Shown: one piece after another, positions 1 through 5,119 of the stretch
How positions within the stretch are numbered: the stretch's first letter is position 1
Layout of the letters: the number at the start of each line of letters is the position of its first letter
Assembly (NCBI GenBank): GCA_003219355.1
Contig: QHOQ01000166.1
Coordinates: 1-6,480, forward strand
DNA from: Verrucomicrobiota bacterium
Lineage (GTDB): Bacteria > Verrucomicrobiota > Verrucomicrobiia > Chthoniobacterales > UBA10450
Direction of reading: 5' to 3'
Length of the DNA: 6,480 nt
Notes under the pieces: generated by a model
Told to the model about the DNA's origin: nothing
The model's input: the letters and a program-made list of their open reading frames with translations, nothing else
Database searches by the model: none
Position numbers and translations under genes: made by a program

Positions 1-395
1 AGCCGACCACAGTCGAAGCGAGGCTGCCGTGGTTCCGCGAGCATTCCCCCGACCAATATCCATTTTGGGTGGCGGAAAGCGACGGTCGCGTGATCGGTTG
101 GCTCGATTTCAAAAAATTCCTGCCGCGCTGCGCCTACCGCGACACCGCCGAAATCAGCGTGTATGTCGACGAGAACTTCCGGCGTCAAGGCGTCGCGCGG
201 CGATTATTAGAAGAAGCAATCACTCGTGCACCATTGCTCGGGATTAAAGCAATGGTCGGCCTGATCTTCGCACATAACGAACCGAGCCTGAGATTATTCG
301 ATCGGCTAGGCTTTGAGCGCTGGGGATTGCTTCCGGGAATTGCGCGGCTGGACGACGTGGAACGCGACCTCGCAATCATGGGGCGGCATGTCTAA
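1..395 (+). CDS. GNAT-family N-acetyltransferase, phosphinothricin acetyltransferase-like (5' end outside window)
   Basis: The reading frame is open from the left edge (first full codon at 3) to TAA at 393-395, giving about 130 residues of a family that is usually 160-180 long, so only the N-terminal strand and helix are missing. The translation reads TVEARLPWFREH, then YPFWVAESDGRVIGW, then YRDTAEISVYVDENFRRQGV, then NEPSLRLFDRLGFERWG. This is the typical order of the PAT/Bar-like GNAT group. The acetyl-CoA pyrophosphate loop is R-R-Q-G-V-A-R-R-L-L, with Ala where Gly is commoner, and the Asn-Glu-Pro-Ser plus Leu-Gly-Phe block is motif B. Family members move acetyl from acetyl-CoA to a small amine in the cytosol. 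Many chromosomal homologues act on methionine sulfone or sulfoximine rather than on an antibiotic, so the substrate is unknown. A GTG at 69 is internal and is not the real start, because conserved coding continues upstream of it. It converges on the VOC gene. Confidence 0.85.
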   Translation, partial: PTTVEARLPWFREHSPDQYPFWVAESDGRVIGWLDFKKFLPRCAYRDTAEISVYVDENFRRQGVARRLLEEAITRAPLLGIKAMVGLIFAHNEPSLRLFDRLGFERWGLLPGIARLDDVERDLAIMGRHV

Positions 396-435
396 TAGCG
401 GCAGCGCCTGGACGCAACCGCCTCGACAGTTGACT

Positions 436-813
436 CTAGGCTTCTTCGTGACCGACGACGAGATGAATGACGCCGTTCGGCGCGGCCACGAAGAACCCAT
501 CGAAATCTTCCCGCAACTGTTCTACTTCATCCCGCCGGGCAATATTGTTTACCCTTAGAAACGACGAAGCCGCTTCAGTGTCGTTGGTCTCCAATTCCAG
601 CCAAATATCTGGATGACTCAGATTCGGGACCTTATCGATCCAGAGTCGGCTTGGACCGAATTGGAAAATGCAACCGTCCGTCTCTTCTTCAATCAGAGGA
701 AGTCCAAGCGTATCGCGATAAAACCCGACCGTTTGCTCATAAGTATGGCTCGGACACTTGATGGCGATGTTTGCTCCACCCGAAAACTGAGGCCCCTCGA
801 GTTTAGCAACCAT
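436..813 (-). CDS. VOC-superfamily (glyoxalase/bleomycin-resistance fold) protein
   Basis: This is a 125-residue protein, the usual size of a single-domain VOC protein with two beta-alpha-beta-beta-beta modules. Module 1 holds the hallmark F-Y-R-D-T-L-G-L-P-L (residues 31-40), followed by the short strands around CIFQFGPSRLWID. Module 2 starts near WLELETND (71-78) and ends with FFVAAPNGVIHLVV (107-120). Residues that bind metal in glyoxalase I and dioxygenases are not obvious: the first strand reads ANIAIKCP with no His, and the last strand has His where Glu is usual. Catalysis by a classic metal site is therefore doubtful, and a binding or sequestering role is possible. The ATG lies 26 bases after the fumC stop on the same strand, so it is probably the last gene of the methyltransferase-fumC-VOC unit. 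No Shine-Dalgarno sequence is seen before the start. The specific substrate is unknown. Confidence 0.82.
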   Translation of the reverse strand: MVAKLEGPQFSGGANIAIKCPSHTYEQTVGFYRDTLGLPLIEEETDGCIFQFGPSRLWIDKVPNLSHPDIWLELETNDTEAASSFLRVNNIARRDEVEQLREDFDGFFVAAPNGVIHLVVGHEEA

Positions 814-839
814 GGCTCGCGCGTCGGAAGAAAGTACGC

Positions 840-2249
840 CTAACCTTCTTTGCCGCCCGGTGCAGTCATCGCGACCGGATCGAGCGCGTGTTCCAATTCT
901 TTTTCCGGCAGGATTTTTTTCTCCTGGGAAATTTCTCGAACGGTACGGCCGGTCTTCGCGCTCTCCTTCGCAATTTCAGCCGCGCGATCGTAACCGATTT
1001 TGGGCGCAAGACTGGTCACCATTGCCATGGAAAGCTCGACCAATTCACGGCAACGCTCTTCATTCGCAACGATACCAGCAATACATTTGTCGCAGAAAAC
1101 ATCGACAACGTTCGCGAGCAGCCGGATCGACTCGAGAAGGTCATGCGCCATCACCGGCATCATCACGTTGAGCTCAAAGTTCCCGTTTGCCGCGGCCCAC
1201 GTGATGCAGGTGTCGTTGCCGATCACCTGAGCGCAGACCATCATGACCGATTCGCACATCACCGGGTTGACCTTGCCCGGCATGATCGAGCTGCCTGGTT
1301 GCGTGGCGGGGAGTTGAATCTCGCCGATGCCGCAGCGCGGGCCGCTCCCAAGCCAGCGGATGTCGTTCGCAATCTTGAACAAACTCACCGCAATGGTTTT
1401 TAGATGACCGCTAGCTTCAACCACCGCGTCTTTTCCTCCTTGCGCTTCGAAATGATTTTCCGCCTCGTGAAACGCGATGCCGGTACGCTGCTCCAAATGC
1501 CGCAGCATTTTGCCTGGAAGATCAACATGACGATTCAAACCTGTGCCCACCGCGGTTCCGCCTAGAGCAAGCTCGCGCAAAGCCTCGATCGCTTTCTGGG
1601 TGCGTTCTTTGGCGTAAGCAACTTGTTGCGCATAGCCAGAAAATTCCTGGCCGAGGCGCACCGGCGTCGCGTCCATTAAATGGGTGCGGCCGATCTTGAT
1701 GATTTCCCAAAATTCCTTGGCTTTGGCTTCGAGCGCGACCCGTAATTTTTCCAAGGCCGGAATGAGACAGTTTTTCAACTGTTCCGCTGCGCTGATATGG
1801 ATCGCAGACGGAATCACGTCGTTGCTCGACTGACCCATGTTGACGTGGTCGTTCGGATGAACCAGTTCACGTGACCCAACCGGTTTGCCAGCAAGCTGCG
1901 CGCAACGATTCGCGATCACTTCGTTCGCATTGGTATTGGTGCTCGTGCCTGAACCGGTCTGAAAAATATCGAGGGGGAAATGTTGATCGAGTTTTCCATC
2001 AACAACTTCTTCAGCTGCCTGAACGATCAGCGCTGCACGCTCCGCATCAAGCAAACCGAGATCGTGATTTGCTTGTGCGGCTGCCCACTTGATCAAACCC
2101 AGGGCGCGGATAAACGGCCGCGAAAATCGATAACCGCTGACCGGAAAATTAAGGACCGCGCGGTGGGTAGACGCGCCATGGAGAGCGGATGCCGGGAGCG
2201 ACATTTCGCCCATCGAATCCTTTTCCACGCGCGTCGGCCTTTCAGTCAT
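840..2249 (-). CDS. fumC: fumarate hydratase, class II (FumC)
   Basis: Cytosolic class II fumarase catalyses reversible hydration of fumarate to L-malate in the TCA cycle. It is an iron-free, oxygen-stable homotetramer. The protein has 469 residues, against 467 in E. coli FumC. The N-terminus reads VEKDSMGEMSLPA, matching the conserved fumarase opening, which supports the ATG at 2249. Further markers in order are TGSGTSTNTNANEV (98-111), HPNDHVNMGQSSND (131-144), GRTHLMDATP (187-196, catalytic His190) and the superfamily signature GSSIMPGKVNP (319-329). In that signature Ser320 and Lys326 match the E. coli catalytic Ser318 and Lys324. The SS-loop and HPND B-site argue for fumarase over aspartase, argininosuccinate lyase or adenylosuccinate lyase. 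Its ATG overlaps the TGA of the upstream methyltransferase as ATGA, and no Shine-Dalgarno is visible, so translation is probably coupled. The VOC gene follows 26 bases later. Confidence 0.97.
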   Translation of the reverse strand: MTERPTRVEKDSMGEMSLPASALHGASTHRAVLNFPVSGYRFSRPFIRALGLIKWAAAQANHDLGLLDAERAALIVQAAEEVVDGKLDQHFPLDIFQTGSGTSTNTNANEVIANRCAQLAGKPVGSRELVHPNDHVNMGQSSNDVIPSAIHISAAEQLKNCLIPALEKLRVALEAKAKEFWEIIKIGRTHLMDATPVRLGQEFSGYAQQVAYAKERTQKAIEALRELALGGTAVGTGLNRHVDLPGKMLRHLEQRTGIAFHEAENHFEAQGGKDAVVEASGHLKTIAVSLFKIANDIRWLGSGPRCGIGEIQLPATQPGSSIMPGKVNPVMCESVMMVCAQVIGNDTCITWAAANGNFELNVMMPVMAHDLLESIRLLANVVDVFCDKCIAGIVANEERCRELVELSMAMVTSLAPKIGYDRAAEIAKESAKTGRTVREISQEKKILPEKELEHALDPVAMTAPGGKEG

Positions 2250-2866
2250 GCCGAACGATGCGCGCCGACAGATATCCGCTCCGCGGCGGGATATTCTCGG
2301 CCATTCATCATCGGCGTTTTTTGAAAAACGGTGATGAACATCGGCGGTATATTTTGCAGGAAGTATTCTGACTTGGCGTGCTCGAACAACGTGGCGTGTT
2401 GCCTCAGCTCATTCGTTACTTGGTAAATGATAAAACTTCCGCCTGGCGCCAACGCGTCATGGGTTTTCTGCAGAAGCGCCCGTTTCTTGTCGATTTTAAG
2501 AATACTGAACGGAATGCCGGAGAGGATGTAGTCGCAGTCGGCAATACCTCGTTTCTCCAGTTCGTGCGGCAAACGCGCCGCATCTCCATGAATGACATGC
2601 ACGCGGCGATCCCGGGCAAACTGCCGCTCAAGATCGCGTGAGAACGCCGGATCGAGCTCGAACAAGAGCAAATGCGAATCCGGACTCATGCGTCGGGCGA
2701 TCTCACGTGAGTGCACGCCTTCGCCTGCACCGTACTCGGCAATCACGCGTGGCCGGCTGAAGTCCATCTTGCTAGCGACGCGTTCAACGAGCCCCTTGGA
2801 GCTGGGCACGATCGAGGCGATCTGAAACGGCCGCTGCAGGAAGCGCTTAAAAAACAAGACACTCAC
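2246..2866 (-). CDS. class I SAM-dependent methyltransferase, PmtA-like (probable phospholipid N-methyltransferase)
   Basis: This 206-residue protein opens with FFKRFLQRPFQIASIVPSSKGL (residues 5-26), the amphipathic start typical of bacterial phospholipid N-methyltransferases related to PmtA. The Rossmann-type SAM fold follows: motif I A-E-Y-G-A-G-E-G-V (43-51), acidic motif II F-E-L-D-P (69-73), G-D-A-A (94-97), motif IV S-G-I-P-F (116-120) in place of the NPPF/NPPY of N6-adenine enzymes, and A-P-G-G (140-143). Known PmtA enzymes methylate phosphatidylethanolamine towards phosphatidylcholine at the inner membrane; that activity here is inference. KsgA-like rRNA methylation is the main alternative, but the motif IV and short length fit less well. 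The start is GTG at 2866. The frame stays open upstream to a stop at 2987-2989, but holds no ATG, GTG or TTG, and family N-termini match the GTG. It is first in an apparent three-gene unit and overlaps fumC by four bases. Confidence 0.85.
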   Translation of the reverse strand: MSVLFFKRFLQRPFQIASIVPSSKGLVERVASKMDFSRPRVIAEYGAGEGVHSREIARRMSPDSHLLLFELDPAFSRDLERQFARDRRVHVIHGDAARLPHELEKRGIADCDYILSGIPFSILKIDKKRALLQKTHDALAPGGSFIIYQVTNELRQHATLFEHAKSEYFLQNIPPMFITVFQKTPMMNGREYPAAERISVGAHRSA

Positions 2867-2933
2867 GAGATGCGAACAGTCGTCCCGACGCTCCCCGTTG
2901 TCCAGTCTTGAAGTACTCGCGAAGGCCCTGAAA

Positions 2934-2964
2934 ATTCGACTCGCTCTTGGGCGAGCAGTCGAAT
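2934..2964 (-). promoter_or_regulatory. strong bulged hairpin in the leader of the methyltransferase-fumC unit
   Basis: ATTCGACT at 2934-2941 and GCTC at 2943-2946 pair with GAGC at 2953-2956 and AGTCGAAT at 2957-2964. This gives a 12-bp stem with a single bulged base at 2942 and a six-base loop. Read on the minus strand, the stem is followed by four Ts, so it looks like a weak intrinsic terminator or attenuator about 67 bases before the GTG of the methyltransferase. On DNA it could instead be a dyad operator. Two smaller dyads lie beside it: TCAAC-AA-GTTGA at 2964-2975 and TCAAG-CTT-CTTGA at 2987-2999. I see no good sigma-70 promoter for the minus-strand unit here. The structure is seen directly; any function is inferred. 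Confidence 0.4.
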
Positions 2965-3000
2965 CAACAAGTTGAGATTGCGAAGATCAAGCTTCTTGAC

Positions 3001-3028
3001 TGTTCACTGATCACTCGTCATTTGTCAC
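3001..3028 (+). repeat. four-copy degenerate heptamer repeat upstream of tRNA-Val
   Basis: The bases fall into a seven-base period: TGTTCAC, TGATCAC, TCGTCAT, TTGTCAC, with consensus T-N-R/G-T-C-A-Y. The run ends eight bases before the mature 5' end of the tRNA, so it occupies the place where the tRNA promoter should lie. TTGACT at 2996-3001 could be a -35 box, with CATTTG at 3019-3024 as a poor -10 at 17-base spacing inside the repeat. The period is seen directly, but with only four imperfect copies chance is possible. Confidence 0.4.
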
Positions 3029-3036
3029 TGGTTCGG

Positions 3037-3111
<75 letters not shown>

Positions 3112-3131
3112 TCTTTTTCAACATTCACCGC

Positions 3132-3716
3132 ATGGCTGATTTTTCTTCAACTCTCGAACAGGCCATCAAAGGCTCAATCGAAACGCTGCAAGCATTAAAG
3201 AGAATCGAGCCGCAAATCGAGCACGCAGCCAAGGCAATCGAGCAATGTTTACTTTCGGGAAACAAATTGCTGGTTTGCGGTAACGGCGGCAGCGCTTCCG
3301 ACGCGGCCCATTTCGCGACCGAGTTGGTTGTGCGGTTTGCTAAAGAGCGTCGCGCTTATCCGGCGATTTGTCTGACGGGTGACGGTGGACTTCTCACCGC
3401 GGCGGGCAACGATTATGGCTTCGACGAAATCTTCGCGCGTCAGGTCGCGGCCCTCGGCCTCAAAGGCGATCTGCTCATCGTTCTCACGACTTCCGGCAAA
3501 TCAAGAAATGTCCGCCGCGCGCTGGAAGAAGCGAAATCGCGCAAGCTGAAAACGATCGCATTCCTCGGACGCGATGGTGGATCGACCATTGGCATTGCCG
3601 ACGTCGATCTCTTGGTCGCAAGTGATTCAACCGCCAGAATCCAGGAAGCCCACAAGCTTCTTCTCCACGTGCTTTGCGAAGCGGTGGAGTCGCGCTTGTC
3701 GCCGAACAAGCTGTAG
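3132..3716 (+). CDS. gmhA: phosphoheptose isomerase (sedoheptulose 7-phosphate isomerase), SIS domain
   Basis: GmhA converts sedoheptulose 7-phosphate to D-glycero-D-manno-heptose 7-phosphate, the first step of ADP-heptose synthesis for lipopolysaccharide inner core; it is a cytosolic zinc homotetramer. The 194-residue protein matches the family length (192 in E. coli) and is a single SIS domain. The phosphate-binding segment LVCGNGGSASDAAHF lies at 47-61, and the second SIS motif LTTSGKSRNV at 118-127. The zinc and catalytic residues of E. coli GmhA (His61, Glu65, Gln172, His180) appear at a constant offset of one as His60, Glu64, Gln171 and His179. This separates it from the DiaA/HldE-independent SIS proteins that lack the metal site. 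The ATG at 3132 gives the normal N-terminal helix. No Shine-Dalgarno precedes it, and it lies just behind tRNA-Val. Its TAG is inside a palindromic element shared with the convergent rhomboid-like gene. Confidence 0.95.
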   Translation: MADFSSTLEQAIKGSIETLQALKRIEPQIEHAAKAIEQCLLSGNKLLVCGNGGSASDAAHFATELVVRFAKERRAYPAICLTGDGGLLTAAGNDYGFDEIFARQVAALGLKGDLLIVLTTSGKSRNVRRALEEAKSRKLKTIAFLGRDGGSTIGIADVDLLVASDSTARIQEAHKLLLHVLCEAVESRLSPNKL

Positions 3717-3772
3717 GGGTAGGCGTGCCGCCTCCGTTTAGGAAGGGGTAGCCGGCTTGGCTGCCACTACAG
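3711..3772. repeat. REP-like palindromic element with two internal hairpins, in the convergent gap
   Basis: CTGTAG at 3711-3716 pairs with CTACAG at 3767-3772. With one mismatch (3717/3766) and one G-T pair, the outer stem extends to 12 positions (3711-3722 with 3761-3772). Two hairpins compete with the inner part: AGGCG-TGC-CGCCT (3721-3733) and GGTAGCC-GGCTT-GGCTGCC (3747-3765, one G-T pair). The two halves also share a direct GGGGTAG (3716-3722 and 3746-3751 region). The outcome is a cloverleaf-like shape. It includes the TAG of gmhA and ends two bases before the stop of the rhomboid-like gene. It may act as a bidirectional 3'-end structure or be a dispersed intergenic repeat; no T-tract follows on either strand. 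A second copy is not present in this window. Confidence 0.5.
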
Positions 3773-3774
3773 GA

Positions 3775-4620
3775 TCATTCCGATTTTTTTAGGAGGCGAT
3801 CGCGTTCACGATTCAAAAGCCGCCGCTCGTTCGCAGTTAAACTCCCAATTCCAAATTTCGAGATTTTGTCGAGAATCGGATCGATCGAAGCATAGAGATC
3901 GTCCGGTTCGACGGCGCGGCGCGACGCGGATTTTTGCACGACGTGCAGTTTCGGCTTGGATCCAAATCGCGCCTTCACGTTATTCCACCAAACGAGCTCC
4001 GGCCCAGCGCCGCGCATTTCAATGAACAGGAAGGCAGCGCCGATGCTTGTCCAAACGACAGCCAGATCAGTCCAAGCGTGGTAGGCGAGCAGTTGGAAGG
4101 TGTAAATGCCAGCGAGAATGAGCGCGATCCATTTCGCCATAATCCGAAGGAACAACTCGACTCGCGGATAAATCGCGGCGAAGGCGACAAAAATCCCGAA
4201 GTGCAACGCGGGTGAACCAGCGAGGGCGGAACGCTGCCAAAGGCCCCAGATCGTCAGGATCGCCGCCGGCGCGATCAACAATATAAGATAGAGTACGATG
4301 TAAGCGCGCTGGCCAATGAAGCGCTCCACCTCGCGGCCGAACACGAACAACATGTACATCTCGACCGCGAACCAAAGGAGGCCCGATGGAGGATGAACAA
4401 ATGCGTAGGTGCAAAGACGCCAGACCTGGCCTCCGTACAAAACCTGTCCGCTGTCGAATTGCAGATACGGCAACACGAAACCGGCACTGAAGGCAACGAG
4501 GACAGCAGTCAGAATCGCGGCCGCGACGTGCAAACCAACCAGCATCGTCGTCACGTCGACGGGATACCGGCCCATCCACGCGACTGGGCGATAATCATCG
4601 GAGGTGGTCACTCCGAACAT
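3775..4620 (-). CDS. rhomboid-like membrane protein, probably catalytically inactive, with DUF6576-type C-terminus
   Basis: This 281-residue protein has about six hydrophobic helices (roughly 24-49, 76-95, 105-126, 135-151, 160-180, 184-201) and a charged cytosolic tail. The rhomboid fold is indicated by G-G-Q-V-W-R-L-C-T-Y-A-F-V-H (63-76) and L-F-V-F-G-R-E-V-E-R-F-I-G (91-103), the conserved loop-1 and helix-2 region. The catalytic Gly-x-Ser-Gly in helix 4 is replaced by A-G-S-P-A (134-138). The helix-6 Ala-His-x-x-Gly reads W-T-S-I-G (190-194), so the dyad His is lost. The tail, from about 240, reads SIDPILDKISKFGIGSLT then NERRLL and ends in a basic helix, a pattern I associate with DUF6576 tails of bacterial rhomboids. 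It is likely a non-proteolytic membrane adaptor (inference). The ATG at 4620 has no Shine-Dalgarno. Convergent with gmhA and divergent from PEPCK. Confidence 0.85.
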   Translation of the reverse strand: MFGVTTSDDYRPVAWMGRYPVDVTTMLVGLHVAAAILTAVLVAFSAGFVLPYLQFDSGQVLYGGQVWRLCTYAFVHPPSGLLWFAVEMYMLFVFGREVERFIGQRAYIVLYLILLIAPAAILTIWGLWQRSALAGSPALHFGIFVAFAAIYPRVELFLRIMAKWIALILAGIYTFQLLAYHAWTDLAVVWTSIGAAFLFIEMRGAGPELVWWNNVKARFGSKPKLHVVQKSASRRAVEPDDLYASIDPILDKISKFGIGSLTANERRLLNRERDRLLKKSE

Positions 4621-4626
4621 GCAAGA

Positions 4627-4655
4627 AATAAACAGCCGGCGTTCTGAACACGCAA
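4627..4655 (-). promoter_or_regulatory. possible sigma-70 promoter of the rhomboid-like gene
   Basis: On the minus strand TTGCGT (4655-4650) and TTTATT (4632-4627) are separated by exactly 17 bases. The -35 keeps the TTG core and the -10 matches the consensus at four of six positions. The -10 ends only six bases before the ATG, so transcription would start at or next to the ATG and give a leaderless mRNA. The rest of the 202-base divergent spacer 4621-4822 shows no clear promoter or operator for PEPCK. The closest purine-rich stretch to the PEPCK ATG (GGAAG near 4796) is too far away to be a ribosome binding site. Confidence 0.3.
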
Positions 4656-4822
4656 GCCGAGTTCATGGCTGCGCGAAAAATTTCTTGGAGAAGCGCACGA
4701 ACCAGCGAAAATTACGCTTTCGCTCAATCGCAAGATCGACAACGGATCCGGCGGGAGCCGAGCGACGCCGATGGGAAGCCGGAAGGTCGGTGACCGGAAG
4801 CGAGTCAAACAATCAACATTTT

Positions 4823-5119
4823 ATGAAAGATATCGCGCCCGCCATTTCATCGCCCGCTGGACTCGGCGAAGCGAAACCGGCGAATCAGGCGGTCCTCGAT
4901 TGGGTGCAGGACGTCGCAAAACTGACCCAGCCAGAAAACATATTTTGGTGCGACGGCTCGGGACGTGAAAACGATTATCTCCTCGGCGAAGCGTGCCGGC
5001 AAGACGTTCTGATTAAAATGAACGAGAAAAAAGTTCCACGCTCTTATTTGCATCGGTCGAACCCAAACGACGTGGCGCGCATCGAGCAGTTCACAAAAAG
5101 AAGCCGGCCCGACAAATAA
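4823..5119 (+). CDS. pckG: N-terminal fragment of GTP-dependent phosphoenolpyruvate carboxykinase (frameshifted gene)
   Basis: From ATG 4823 the frame encodes 98 residues before TAA at 5117. Residues to about 91 are the normal start of bacterial [28 protein letters not shown], then [11 protein letters not shown], then [20 protein letters not shown]. The Arg of V-A-R corresponds to the oxaloacetate/PEP-binding Arg87 of mammalian PEPCK. After Thr at 5093-5095 the frame reads KRSRPDK and stops, which is unlike the family. The conserved sequence resumes one frame over at 5097. As read, this is a dead-end fragment that could not carry out the reaction. The frame is open upstream to 4604, but that stretch is basic, unconserved and overlaps the start of the opposite gene, so the ATG at 4823 is preferred. 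No Shine-Dalgarno is seen. Confidence 0.88.
   Translation: MKDIAPAISSPAGLGEAKPANQAVLDWVQDVAKLTQPENIFWCDGSGRENDYLLGEACRQDVLIKMNEKKVPRSYLHRSNPNDVARIEQFTKRSRPDK
5093..5102 (+). other. frame change with short deletion inside pckG
   Basis: At ACAAAAAGAA coding moves from the frame of 4823 to the frame of 5097: Glu-Gln-Phe-Thr on one side, Lys-Glu-Ala-Gly-Pro-Thr-Asn-Asn-Trp on the other. Bacterial GTP-PEPCKs normally have a Phe-Ile-Cys block plus a few residues between these, so from memory of the family about 20 bases are missing rather than one. A five-A run sits at the joint. A one-base homopolymer error alone would not explain the loss of the block. Confidence 0.8.

Noticed and set aside
396..435. 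Terminator between the convergent GNAT and VOC genes
   Set aside because: Only a three-base-pair GGC/GCC pairing is visible and there is no T-tract on either strand.
888..1403. 171-codon plus-strand reading frame opposite fumC
   Set aside because: It lies wholly inside the strongly conserved fumC gene on the other strand and its translation resembles no family; it is a codon-bias shadow.
2246..2866. KsgA/Erm-type rRNA adenine dimethyltransferase
   Set aside because: Motif IV is S-G-I-P-F instead of N-[LIV]-P-[YF], the protein is short, and the N-terminus matches PmtA-like enzymes better.
3001..3028. CRISPR-like array
   Set aside because: The units are seven bases, contiguous and without spacers, and no cas gene is nearby.
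4067..4579. 170-codon minus-strand frame within the rhomboid-like gene
   Set aside because: It is out of frame with the clear membrane protein, rich in Arg and low complexity, with no domain signal.
4604..4822. N-terminal extension of the PEPCK frame back to a GTG/ATG near 4604
   Set aside because: The added residues are basic and unlike PEPCK N-termini, and they would overlap the start of the divergent gene; ATG 4823 gives a normal family start.
5093..5102. Programmed ribosomal frameshift at the A-run in pckG
   Set aside because: The needed shift is +1, not the -1 typical of A-runs, no stimulatory signal is evident, and a conserved block is missing at the joint, which frameshifting cannot restore.
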